DNA of 34,007 bases from Thermocladium modestius JCM 10088. GTDB lineage: Archaea; Thermoproteota; Thermoprotei; Thermoproteales; Thermocladiaceae. The DNA is taken from NCBI GenBank assembly GCA_001315925.1, contig BBBF01000018.1, positions 1 through 34,007 of the forward strand, read 5' to 3'. Position numbers and translations under genes: made by a program. The notes beneath the pieces are model-generated. The model saw only the letters and a list, made by a program, of their open reading frames with translations. It did not search any database and had not been told where the DNA came from. Each line of letters opens with the position of its first letter. The stretch's first letter is position 1. This document shows positions 18,529-29,313 of this stretch, in pieces.

Positions 18529-18533
18529 GGTGA
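18527..18533 (+). promoter_or_regulatory. Ribosome binding site of rps17
   Basis: GAGGTGA lies five bases before the ATG at 18539 and overlaps the rps19 stop. It selects ATG 18539 over the upstream in-frame GTG at 18530. Confidence 0.65.
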
Positions 18534-18538
18534 GGCTG

Positions 18539-18994
18539 ATGGAGATAGTTACGAAGCAATTACAGGAACGCCCGAAGATAGGGGGGGATGTTATCTCCCT
18601 CCCCCCCAACGGGGGGGAGGAGGTGAGGGTGAGGTCGGTTGGGTTGCCTTGGTTGCTGCCGCCCAGGGTCGTGTGCAACGACCCAAAATGCCCCCCCTGG
18701 CATGGCCACACCAGCATTAGGGGGGAGGTGTTGAGGGGGGGAGTCGTGGACAGCGTTTACGGCAATCATGCAGTTGTAGTGCATGAGTGGCTCCACTACG
18801 TTCCCAAGTACAAGCGATATGAGAGGCGCAGGAAGAAGATACATGCTTACCTTCCCCCCCGTTGCGTGTCGGTCAAGGTGGGCGAGGAGGTCACTATAGG
18901 CGAGACGAGGCCGCTTTCTAAGGCCACTGCATTCGTTGTTCTTGGGACCTCCAAGGATACAACATCTATTAAGCCTAAAATGGAGAGCATCTAA
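18539..18994 (+). CDS. rps17: Ribosomal protein uS17
   Basis: Small-subunit protein. The archaeal core is visible: VVCNDPKCP then WHGHTSIRGEVL, VVDSVYGNHAVVVHEWLHY, VPKYKRYERRRKKIHAYLP, VSVKVGEEVTIGETRPLSKA and TAFVVLG. There is an N-terminal extension of about 40 residues before the core; I cannot say whether it is specific to this lineage. At least five G/C tracts interrupt the gene, and each adds one Gly or Pro without breaking the frame (for example CPPWHG where CPWHG is expected). It is translationally coupled to rps19. Confidence 0.93.
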   Translation: MEIVTKQLQERPKIGGDVISLPPNGGEEVRVRSVGLPWLLPPRVVCNDPKCPPWHGHTSIRGEVLRGGVVDSVYGNHAVVVHEWLHYVPKYKRYERRRKKIHAYLPPRCVSVKVGEEVTIGETRPLSKATAFVVLGTSKDTTSIKPKMESI

Positions 18995-19313
18995 AGCTAC
19001 GTAGAGCCGTTTTGACCTTGGGCACGCATAGTTCGTTCAGGGGGGGATGAATTTCTCAGGCGATTCTGGACTTTATGTAAGGGATTGATGAGGAGGAGTT
19101 TAATGGATGGTGGATTTAGAGGAAGGGCGTAGTAGCGCGTCGAGCAGTTAAGGAGCAGGGCTTCGTTGAGGTGGAAGTTGGTGGTGTGGTGATGGGCTCT
19201 CTTGAGGGTTGCGCTTCTACCTTGGTTTCCTTGTCATTGAGCTTTTGTAAAATAAAATACTCTGCGGGTAAACATTATTAATGCGGCGGTTATTCTGTGG
19301 GATAGCGAGATGA
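18995..19313. other. Intergenic region between rps17 and the OFOR operon
   Basis: About 320 bp with no gene I can support. A plus-strand frame of about 50 codons is open from about 19125 to 19280 (it includes EQGFVEVEVGGVVMGSLEGC) but has no well-placed start and no family I recognise. It may be a gene fragment. The right end carries the promoter of the next operon. Confidence 0.5.
19273..19283 (+). promoter_or_regulatory. Probable TATA box of the OFOR operon
   Basis: CATTATTAATG is centred about 36 nt before the ATG at 19314, leaving a short leader of roughly ten bases. Confidence 0.5.
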
Positions 19314-22143
<2,830 letters not shown>

Positions 22144-22154
22144 ACTGCTCTGCT

Positions 22155-22466
22155 TCAACTGAAGAGCAGCTCCAATATTTTCAATCCTATTCTTTCTTCT
22201 CCCATTATCACCAAGTCATCGTTATCCTCAGAGAACTCCGCTATTAGCTTAGCCAGCGACTCCTCCGATGGCGCTCCCTCCTTAATCACCTCCCCCCCGC
22301 CCCCCCTATAGCCGTTGTCCTCGAACACAACTATTATCTTGTTTGAATAATACATGAACCTATACGCCGCGACGTTCTTTCCATCCTCAACTTTCTTGTA
22401 AAGTATGGCCGTTATGAGCGGCTCCGTCAATCCATGCCGGGTCCACTCGTAGTTCTTCAGTTTCAT
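22155..22466 (-). CDS. Conserved-looking hypothetical protein, 103 aa
   Basis: I do not recognise the family. The frame is open from ATG 22466 to the stop at 22155. It reads MKLKNYEWTRHGLTEPLI, VAAYRFMYYSNKIIVVFED and a C-terminal helix-rich half, SEESLAKLIAEFSEDNDDLV. No signal peptide, membrane segment or Cys motif. A TATA-like element lies 16-30 nt upstream. It is convergent with the OFOR beta gene (11 bp between stops) and divergent from MBF1. Confidence 0.65.
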   Translation of the reverse strand: MKLKNYEWTRHGLTEPLITAILYKKVEDGKNVAAYRFMYYSNKIIVVFEDNGYRGGGGEVIKEGAPSEESLAKLIAEFSEDNDDLVIMGEERIGLKILELLFS

Positions 22467-22481
22467 GATCCATCATTTCTG

Positions 22482-22496
22482 CATTGATTAAAATTG
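22482..22496 (-). promoter_or_regulatory. TATA box of the 103-aa protein gene
   Basis: On the minus strand CAATTTTAATCAATG is centred about 23 nt upstream of ATG 22466. Confidence 0.45.
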
Positions 22497-22583
22497 TTTA
22501 CCCGTATATTCAATGGAATTACTTCCCAGTTCAGCGTTGGGGGGGGTCCCCATCATCAATGCTAACTTGGCTGCTCTGAAATG

Positions 22584-22593
22584 TTTTTAAATT
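22584..22593 (+). promoter_or_regulatory. TATA box of the MBF1 gene
   Basis: TTTTTAAATT is centred about 25 nt before ATG 22613 and 22 nt before ATG 22610, favouring the second ATG slightly. Confidence 0.55.
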
Positions 22594-22612
22594 GGCGGTG
22601 GTTCTATACATG

Positions 22613-23162
22613 ATGGTAACTTGTGATATTTGCGGCAGAGAGACCAGCAACCCCCCCGTCATAATGGAGATAGATGGAGCGTACCTGAACCTATGCGAGA
22701 GATGCGCGTCCAAGTACGCGAGCGCAAAGAACGCCAAGATAATTTCCGGGGGGGTTGTGGGGGGGCCGGTTAATCCCAGCGCAGCGCCTAGGATAGTCTC
22801 CTCGAAGCCTACGCCTCGGCAATCGCCGCCCAAGAAGAGTGGGATAAGCGTGAAGCAGGCAGATAGGTATGCCGTCGCAGAGGATTACGCCGATCTGATA
22901 AGAGGCGCGCGGGAGAACCTGGGAATGGATAGGACGGCCCTGGCCCGGGTCCTCGGCATAAAGGACAGCGTGCTTCGAAACATAGAGGAGGGCAAATTGG
23001 TTCCGGATATAGCGCTGGCCAAGAAGATGGAGAAGGTGTTGGGAATACAATTGCTGATCAGCGAGACTGAGGGCGGTGGCGTGGATTCCGGGGGGGATTC
23101 GACAGGGAGATAACCCTGGGGGGGACGTTGTTGAGCTCAGGAAAAAGGAAGGCAGCAAGTAG
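22613..23162 (+). CDS. mbf1: Multiprotein bridging factor 1 (MBF1) homologue
   Basis: Archaeal transcription or translation-associated factor. An N-terminal zinc ribbon (MVTCDICGRE and LNLCERCASKY, two CxxC pairs) precedes a linker. A Cro/C1-type helix-turn-helix follows: IRGARENLGMDRTALARVLG, IKDSVLRNIEEGKLVPDIAL, AKKMEKVLGIQLL. As printed the frame stops at 23113, but the next frame across the G tracts (near 23090 and 23118) gives GDVVELRKKEGSK, matching the basic tail usual for archaeal MBF1, so I end the gene at TAG 23162. In that reading it overlaps the start of hflX. Confidence 0.88.
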
Positions 23163-24397
23163 GAACGCCATCTTATTGATGGCAGGTCCCGGCAAGGATG
23201 GTAAGGAAGGCGAATTCGCTGAGCTAGCCAGGGCGGCGGGCTATAACGTAGTTGACGTGATCCGCCAACGCAGGACCATCGATTCCAGGTTCTACGTGGG
23301 ATCGGGGAAGTTAATGCAAGTAAAGCAATTGATGGCTGACCGCGGCGTGACGCATGTAATAACCTATGACAAGCTCAAGCCAGCCAGTTCAATAACCTGC
23401 GCAGGGAGTTGAAGGTCAACGTGATGGATAGGGTCCAGCTAATACTGGAGATATTCAACGAGAGGGCGGGCGACATGGAGTCTAAGCTGCAGGTGAGGCT
23501 GGCCGAGCTCTACAACCAGCTCCCCCCCTTGCTGAGGGAGTACGTGAGGCACGCCAAGAGGGGGGGGAGCAGATAGGATTCATGGGATTGGGCGAGTACG
23601 CCATAGATGCATACTATAAGCACGTGTTGAAGCAAATAGCCGTGATAAGGAGGAGACTGGATGAGTTGATGATTGCCCAGGCCGATAGGATTCGTCGCAG
23701 GAAGGAAGTGGGCATGCCTCAAGTAGCCATAACGGGTTACACGATGGCCGGCAAGACGAGCCTCTTCAATTTGCTGGCTAGGGAGTCCAAGGGAATAGAT
23801 GGGAGGCCCTTCGCCACCTTATCCACATACTCCAGGCTAGTGAGCTTTCACGGTAAGAGAGCCATCTTGACGGATACCATCGGCTTCATAGATGATCTGC
23901 CGCCGCTCCTTATAAAGTCATTCTATGCCACGATAAGCGAGGTGACCTATGCTGATGTGGTTCTGCTGGTCGTGGATGCGAGCGAGGAGGATGCAGAGAT
24001 TAAGCGCAAGCTATCCGTGTCCCTTAATGTGTTCGATTCCCTAGCCGTCAATAGGCAGAGGGTGTTGGCCGTGATGAACAAGATAGACCTATTATCGCCC
24101 GCTGATCTGTCCCGCATTAATGGCTTGGCATCCAGGTTCGGCTTGAGGTTCGTGGATATATCAGCGAAGATGGGAATAGGCATTGATGAGCTCAAGTCTA
24201 TAGTGGGCGAAATGTTAGAAGATTACGTCACGGTCAAGCTGAGGGGGGGCGACGTGCCTGAGTGGGCGTTTAAGGTTGCCACCGTGCTTGGATCCGATGG
24301 GGGGGACGGACTTACGCTGCTCATCAATAAGGTGTACCTGCCTAAACTATCCAAGGAAGCCAAAATAGAATTGATTAGAAATGACGTGAGTGATTAG
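23128..24397 (+). CDS. hflX: HflX-type GTPase
   Basis: Ribosome-associated GTPase of the Obg-HflX superfamily. The N-terminal domain contains RNAILLMAGPGKDGKEGEFA and RTIDSRFYVGSGKLMQVKQL. A linker follows (MDRVQLILEIFNERAGDMES, KLQVRLAELYNQLP). The G domain shows G1 GYTMAGKTSLFNLL, the switch region RPFATLSTYSRLVSF, G3 LTDTIGFIDDLP and G4 AVMNKIDLL. The start is uncertain: no ATG precedes the conserved sequence, and TTG at 23128 or 23131 inside the MBF1 end is likeliest. A break near 23390 is explained if AAGCCAGC is really AAGCCCAGC; another is at the G tract near 23565. Confidence 0.92.
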
Positions 24398-24410
24398 TAA
24401 GTATGAAAAG

Positions 24411-24442
24411 ATTTTTGGTTAATTATGTATTAAAATTTTTAT
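24411..24442 (+). terminator. Candidate T-rich terminator after hflX
   Basis: Two oligo-T stretches (24412-24416 and 24436-24440) lie 15-45 nt after the hflX stop. Archaeal termination commonly occurs at such T-rich tracts without a hairpin. Confidence 0.4.
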
Positions 24443-24702
24443 ATAATATATGGAATATCGTTGTGGTGTCTTTTTCAAGTGTTTAACGTTATCCAAGACC
24501 CTAGTATAAATATTCATGTTTAATATTAATTTAAATGAATGTGATGAGATTGGTATGGAGTTTAGATAAATATTGTAAAGATAGAGTGGGAGCGATTTGA
24601 TGGATTTTAGAATAATTTATAATTATATTATTTTATCGACGGCTAGCTGGATATATATCTACTTTCATTTTTATGTATGCAAAATGTGCAATGCACGGAC
24701 GG

Positions 24703-24711
24703 CTTTTATCC
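24703..24711 (+). promoter_or_regulatory. TATA box of the Cys-cluster gene
   Basis: CTTTTATCC is centred about 27 nt before the ATG at 24734. Confidence 0.5.
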
Positions 24712-24733
24712 ATCTTAGGCAACGCATATATTC

Positions 24734-25259
24734 ATGGACGTGAAGCTAATCTTAGTCAATGAGTGCACGTTTAATTACATAGCGGAGGAGATCAGGTACT
24801 TGGATGCAATCCTGTCCGGGGGGGACAAGTCCCCCCCCAGCCGTGCGCCGTGCCCGCCACTTCTCCAAGATGGGATTATTGAGGGGGGGACGGGCTGGCG
24901 GGAGATCCAATAGTGGTGGCCACGTACGACGTCGACGGTCTCTCCATAAGGTTGAGGGAATTGCTGGTGATCCACCGCTCCAGCGCGGGGGGGAGACTCA
25001 TGATATTCAAGTCCAGGTGCAAGTCATGCACGGGATGCGGCTTGCTTCAGGCATGTACATCCATAATAAAGGACGTGGCCCGCGAGTTCGACATAGATGA
25101 TCTGAGGGGGGGCTGTCTCCCAAGGAATTGGCGAGCGACATGTTGAATAAATTGCTCGATAGATCCAAGGGAATGGTGGCTACAGTCAACATGAGGCAGG
25201 CCCAGCGTCCTCGTCCCAAGTATGATGGGAAGATAAGGCTCGTGGAGAAGGTTAGGTGA
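24734..25259 (+). CDS. Unknown protein with a compact Cys cluster
   Basis: I do not recognise the family. N-terminus MDVKLILVNECTFNYIAEEI. After a tract-rich stretch (24818-24890) the frame continues PIVVATYDVDGLSIRLRELL. It then reads MIFKSRCKSCTGCGLLQACT, with four Cys in a C-x2-C-x2-C-x5-C spacing suggesting a metal or Fe-S site. The C-terminus is SPKELASDMLNKLLDRSKG, PRPKYDGKIRLVEKVR. About 170 residues; no signal peptide or membrane segment. It lies 100 bp upstream of A-type ATPase subunit D, each with its own TATA box, so a functional link is unproven. Confidence 0.65.
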
Positions 25260-25326
25260 GCAAGCGGCTTGGGCAATCGCATCAATGAATGGTCACATGA
25301 TGGCCCGATCATGGGCGAGACGCGGG

Positions 25327-25341
25327 TTAAATTTATATTTT
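25327..25341 (+). promoter_or_regulatory. TATA box of atpD
   Basis: TTAAATTTATATTTT is centred about 28 nt before the ATG at 25362. Confidence 0.65.
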
Positions 25342-25361
25342 CCAAGTTATGAAGTTGAGCA

Positions 25362-25991
25362 ATGTCGGTGCTAGGCAAGCCGCTTCCCTCCAGGCTGACG
25401 CTTCTCAAGCTGAGGGAGCAGGGAGTGCTGTATAGGAATGTTAAGCGAACGGTGGAGGACGCCAGGAACGCCACAATTCAGCGGGTGAGGACCATAATAC
25501 AGAGGTTGGAGGAAACCAGGAAGCGCGCCTACGATTACGTCATGGCCGTCTCCCAGCTTTATGGCTTGGCCGAATCCAAAATGGGCCCCCACCAATTATC
25601 CCTGCTGGCCTCTTTCGTGAAGCCGACCGCCCAAGCGTCTCTGGTAACGAAGGACTTCGGCGGGATAAAGTTCACCACGCTGGAGTTGAGGGGGGGTCTG
25701 GCGTCGCCTAATTATAGCATGTTCGGAACGGACTCCGTGCTCGATACGGCCATGTATAAGCTAATGGACGGCTTCAACATAGTGCTTGAGTACATAAACC
25801 TGCAGGGACTGTTTGAGATGCTGCTGGCCAGGATAAAGGAATATCAAAGGATGATAAATGCTATAGGCAATGTCCTGCTGCCCAGGATAAACGATTCCAT
25901 AGCGTTCATAAGGCTTGCGCTGGATGAGGAGGAGAGGGAGGACTTCGTGAGGAGAATAATTATAAGCAGACTATTAGGTGGTTCCCAATGA
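25362..25991 (+). CDS. atpD: A-type ATP synthase subunit D
   Basis: Central-stalk (rotor) subunit of the archaeal A1Ao ATP synthase. The start PLPSRLTLLKLREQGVLYRN matches the conserved PTRxxLxxLKxR opening of V/A-type subunit D. Long N- and C-terminal helices (RVRTIIQRLEETRKRAYDYV and IEYINLQG-like LEYINLQGLFEMLLARIKEY) predict the antiparallel coiled coil of this family. The frame is intact, with one tract near 25695. 209 residues is typical. Its stop overlaps the start of the next ORF in an ATGA. Confidence 0.92.
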   Translation: MSVLGKPLPSRLTLLKLREQGVLYRNVKRTVEDARNATIQRVRTIIQRLEETRKRAYDYVMAVSQLYGLAESKMGPHQLSLLASFVKPTAQASLVTKDFGGIKFTTLELRGGLASPNYSMFGTDSVLDTAMYKLMDGFNIVLEYINLQGLFEMLLARIKEYQRMINAIGNVLLPRINDSIAFIRLALDEEEREDFVRRIIISRLLGGSQ

Positions 25992-26140
25992 GTCTGGAGA
26001 AATCCATAAGCGAGGAGGCGGGCAAGGCCATTGAGGAGGCCAAGAAAGAGTTATCCCAGGCATTGGGGGCAAAGAAGGCCGCAATTCTTGAGGAACTGGA
26101 TAAGTATAAGCAGAAGATAATGGAGAAGGCCCGCCAATGA
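25988..26140 (+). CDS. 50-aa helical protein coupled to atpD
   Basis: MSLEKSISEEAGKAIEEAKK, then ELSQALGAKKAAILEELDK, YKQKIMEKARQ: almost entirely charged, heptad-like helix. The ATG overlaps the atpD stop (ATGA), implying coupled translation. It resembles part of a peripheral-stalk subunit (E or H), but at 50 aa it is far shorter than either. It may be a truncated or genuinely small stalk subunit. The identification is by context only. Confidence 0.6.
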   Translation: MSLEKSISEEAGKAIEEAKKELSQALGAKKAAILEELDKYKQKIMEKARQ

Positions 26141-26238
26141 AACATTATGGGCCGCGAGCCCGTTAAATCCTTCCCTGAAAGGATGAATCCCGGCATTGTT
26201 TCAGTTCGGAATGATTCCCGAATCAAGGAGGCCGTGAA

Positions 26239-27294
26239 TCATAGTAGAATGAAGAGTTCCTGCCGGATGTCCCTCGATATGTTGAGCTTCACCATGTTGA
26301 ACATGGATGCCACCATGTCTCCCTCCAAATCCCTCGCGTGGGAAATTATCAATGCAGCCCCCCCCGGCGAGAATTCCGTGTACTTTCCGAAGACCTCCCT
26401 GGCCCTCCGGGACATGTAGGAGTAATACGAGGCGTGAAGCAGCCTCACTATATCCGTTAAGTCGGCTTGCCTCACTACTGCGAGTATGTTGGCGATTATG
26501 GGATGTTGAGACACCGCCTCTATTAGTCTACCGGGGGGGTCCTCCGGCGGTATCTTGTACGCGTAGCCATACTTTACCTTCATGTCCTCCACCACTTGCG
26601 GCTGCAGCTTCCACAGGGTACCCCCTCAACAGTATGTTTAAGTTGTAGAAGTCAACCATGTCCGTAATCACCTCCTTGAGGGATTCATCATCCCTCACAT
26701 AGCGCGTCAGCGCCTCTATGTATGAAGACTCGAGCAATGTGTCCAGTATAGCTAACTGAATTTCTTGGTGGTTATGAATGAGCTCCAGCGCCTTAGCGAA
26801 TGCCTTGTACGCCATGTGATTCATGGCCCTCAATCTATCGGCCAAGTCGTTAAGATTGGATGCGCTCATTAAATCCGCGATCACGTGCCTCCTCCCAAGC
26901 GCCTCCTCTATGGACATGTTGAGGCCGGCCTCCAGGCTCCTCCTGTCCATTCCCGCCATCATGCCCTTAGCTATTGATTTTATGTTCTCCACCTCGAACT
27001 TCATCAAGTAATCGCCGAGCGCCATGCGGACAAGGAATGGAGCCGTCCTGGCGACTCCGTATACTTCCCTAGCCGCATTCTCCCTCACCCTCAACGCGAA
27101 TTCCTGAGTGGAGACGTCCTTACCTAGCTTGGCCACCACGGGGGGGAGTAGGAGGTATTTGCAAGGTAGGAGAGGAACTCGTCCAGCGATGACGTGAAGA
27201 GGAGGTTCTTTATGGTAGCCATGCCGAGGAGCTTGGATTTCAGGAACCTAACCCGTGGGCCCAGGTAGGGGGGGTACTTGGATACAACGCTCAT
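26239..27294 (-). CDS. atpC: A-type ATP synthase subunit C
   Basis: The d/C-type subunit that links the A1 rotor to the membrane ring. N-terminus MSVVSKYP, YLGPRVRFLKSKLLGMATIK, NLLFTSSLDEFLSYLANTSY. It continues KFEVENIKSIAKGMMAGMDR, VDFYNLNILLRG, and a C-terminal half ending with FILL at 26242. The repeated FEVENIKxI and DFYNLNILLR pattern (two of the three homologous helical modules) is characteristic. About 350 residues is normal. Breaks occur at tracts near 26620, 27140 and 27272. The ATG overlaps the stop of the upstream gene in an ATGA. The symbol is used for subunit C of the archaeal enzyme. Confidence 0.8.
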
Positions 27295-27611
27295 GAGAAT
27301 CCCAGCAGGGACATGACTTGATCGACTGCCTTCTTGGTTATGGCTTCCCTTCGACTCCTCAGCCTCTCTATTTTCTTGGAGTTCTCCTCGACGTACTTCC
27401 TCACCTCCTCGGCCGCGCGGGAGTCTATGCTCTCCCTGTACTCGCTTATCAATTGCGATATTTTCCTGCTCAAATCATCGCTCATCCTGGACTTAATGGA
27501 GGAGAGCAACTCCTCCATCTCCTTCTCAGCCTCCTTCTTCCTGCTATCGATGGCGTCCACGGCCTCATCCAAGTCCTTCATTACGCCGTACAACCGCTCC
27601 AGGGACGACAT
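27291..27611 (-). CDS. Candidate A-type ATP synthase peripheral-stalk subunit H
   Basis: A 106-residue, almost purely helical protein: MSSLERLYGVMKDLDEAVDA, IDSRKKEAEKEMEELLSSIK and VDQVMSLLGF, strongly coiled-coil. Length and composition match the AhaH-type peripheral stalk, and the coupled downstream gene is subunit C. Start ATG 27611 is chosen because a TATA box lies 24-31 nt upstream; the frame is open farther upstream but would cross that promoter. Sequence identity to AhaH cannot be judged here. Confidence 0.6.
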   Translation of the reverse strand: MSSLERLYGVMKDLDEAVDAIDSRKKEAEKEMEELLSSIKSRMSDDLSRKISQLISEYRESIDSRAAEEVRKYVEENSKKIERLRSRREAITKKAVDQVMSLLGFS

Positions 27612-27634
27612 ATAGCCAACTGGTCGCCTAGTCG

Positions 27635-27642
27635 CTTTTAAG
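27635..27642 (-). promoter_or_regulatory. TATA box of the subunit H-C operon
   Basis: On the minus strand CTTAAAAG is centred about 28 nt upstream of ATG 27611. Confidence 0.55.
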
Positions 27643-27701
27643 CTTAACCCATGATAGGGCAATCGCAATTCCAACCTGTAATTAACTGCCTAAATGGTGG
27701 G

Positions 27702-27716
27702 TGGAAAATTAAATAA
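27702..27716 (+). promoter_or_regulatory. TATA box of the GlmU-like gene
   Basis: The AAAATTAAATAACG element lies about 23-35 nt before ATG 27739. It would sit inside the coding sequence if ATG 27694 were used, so it fixes the shorter start. Confidence 0.55.
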
Positions 27717-27738
27717 CGCGTGCGATAGCCCTCACGAG

Positions 27739-28912
27739 ATGGATATAGCTCTGCTGGATGATTGTAGGGACAGGTTTGTGCCCATATCATACACCACGCC
27801 AACTCCCTTCCTGATAACGGGCGGTCTCAGGTTGGTGGAGCACTGGATGATAAGGCTCGGCAAGGGGGGGGTGGGGGGGCTTGACTTGGCCATGCAGCTG
27901 GACGAGGCCGAGCTTCATTTGAGCCGCAACGAGCTGCTGCTTAGCAAGTGGTGGGGGGGGTACGAGCCCCCCCGCCTCTCCCCCCCTAATTCATCTACAT
28001 CAATCTCCGCCTGCGTTCTCCCAACCAATGAGACCGTGGCTAAGGTCATGGAATACGTGGAGCGCGGCGCCAGGGTTGTTTGCGGCGGCGAGGAGTTGAT
28101 TCACGGGGGGGACGGCGAGGCCGTGGAGGACTGCTCGCTGCCTGTTCTCAGGGGGGGCGCCTGGGACTTGATTAAATTCAACCACGAATTGCTGCTGGAG
28201 ACGATACCGTTGCTGGGCAGGGGGGGCGACGTGGTTTCCGTGGACTCCAAGATACGCGATGCTCACTTGGACACATCAAGCGGGCCGATAGCCGTGATAG
28301 GGGGGGCTAATATAGTGAACCCGGTCAGCATCAAGGGGGGGCCTGCGCTGGTGGGACCTGATTGCGAGCTTCAATCGTTCACGTTACTGAGGCCGGGCTC
28401 GGTCTTGTACTGGGGGGGCAACGTGGTTGGAGGCGAAGTCAAGAACAGCGTATTGGATAAGGGAAGCAGGAAACCGCATCACGGCTACTTGGGCGACTCC
28501 TACCTGGGCAAGTGGATAAACCTGGGAGCCGGCACCTCCGTGTCCAACCTGAAGAACACGCTAGGCCATGTTAGGTTCATGGGCAGGGATACCGGCATGA
28601 GTAAGTTGGGCCCCCCATAATCGGGGGGGACTGGGTTCGCTCCGGCATCAACTCCAGCATAATGACGGGCAAGGCGGTGGGACCCGGCTCGCACGTATAT
28701 GGATTGGTGAGCATCGATGTGCCCCCCCCTTCGTCTTCTTCAAGAACTATGGGGGGGAACCCGTGATGAGCCAAGTGAATGCCGACAAGCTGGGAGAGAT
28801 AATTCGAAGATCGGCGGACGGAGATGAGAGGGAGGCGCGGTTGGCATCCATGGTCTACGAGGCGACGGGCAAGTTGAGGATCGGCATAGGTAAGTTCAAC
28901 TTCAAGCTGTGA
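27739..28912 (+). CDS. GlmU-like sugar-phosphate nucleotidyltransferase / acyltransferase
   Basis: The N-terminal domain begins MDIALLDDCRDRFVPISYTT, PTPFLITGGLRLVEHWMIRL, matching the GlmU_Nter/NTP_transf_4 type of sugar nucleotidyltransferase. The C-terminal half is a left-handed beta-helix (hexapeptide repeats), with VLDKGSRKPHHGYLGDSYLG, WINLGAGTSVSNLKNTLG, and, after a break near 28613, INSSIMTGKAVGPGSHVYG. It probably makes or acylates a nucleotide-activated (amino)sugar for glycosylation or the cell surface; substrate unknown. More than ten G/C tracts cross 27860-28430 without breaking the frame. About 390 residues. The start is decided by the TATA box. Confidence 0.8.
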
Positions 28913-29313
28913 CTCCCACCAACCTCCTCACCGCCTTGAGGGCTGGGGTTCCCGGGGTCTTGGGGGTTTACTCTCCTTTAGGGCTACTCGTTGCTTCATC
29001 GCGGCGGTCGGCATTGTGGGGGTACACCCCCCCCGCTCCCAAGAATCAACCGCCGAAACAATTACACACTTAACAAAAACATAACCCCCCCACCTTAAAA
29101 GGCAAGGCTTATCCTCTCTATCATGGTGGTGCGCCCCCCCTTCCCGCTCTCTTAATCATTGTCTTGGTTTCTCGGGCTAAGGGTATTTCCGTTGGGGGAA
29201 TTTAATGTGTTCTTTTTAAAGGCTATTTATAAATTTTGTTAATGATAAATGGCACAGGCCCGCTTATATTGGCAAAATAGAAGTAATACAGTGTAAGTAT
29301 ACGTGCGATAGGT
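28913..29313. other. Intergenic region with a mobile-element relic
   Basis: About 400 bp without an intact gene. The left third carries a minus-strand IS200/IS605-type 3' end (described separately). The middle is C-rich, and the right part is AT-rich and contains the promoter region of the sulfur cluster (CTTATATT near 29264-29271). Confidence 0.6.
28921..29045 (-). mobile_element. Relic of an IS200/IS605-family tnpB 3' end (omega-RNA-like)
   Basis: On the minus strand the sequence reads GGGAACCCCAGCCCTCAAGG then CGGTGAGGAGG (28922-28953). It resembles the right-end hairpin that follows archaeal TnpB (IS1341-type) genes, usually of the form AACCCCGCCCTnnAGGGCGGGGAGG. Just upstream, a minus-strand frame reads YPHNADRRDEATSSPKGE before a stop, like the disordered Arg/Pro/Glu tail of archaeal TnpB. 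No upstream catalytic domain remains. In intact elements this region also forms the omega-RNA scaffold, with its guide just beyond the hairpin. I infer a decayed or internally deleted copy; the match is from memory of the motif. Confidence 0.5.

Larger units (their letters stand above)
24398..24733. other. AT-rich intergenic region
   Basis: About 336 bp, clearly more AT-rich than its surroundings and free of the long G/C tracts. No supportable ORF. T-rich stretches just after hflX may end its transcript, and the right end holds the promoter of the Cys-cluster gene. GTGATGA near 24541 resembles a C box, but I found no matching D box. Confidence 0.6.

Noticed and set aside
24535-24600. C/D box small RNA in the AT-rich gap
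   Set aside because: A C-box-like GTGATGA is present, but no D box (CTGA) at suitable spacing was found.
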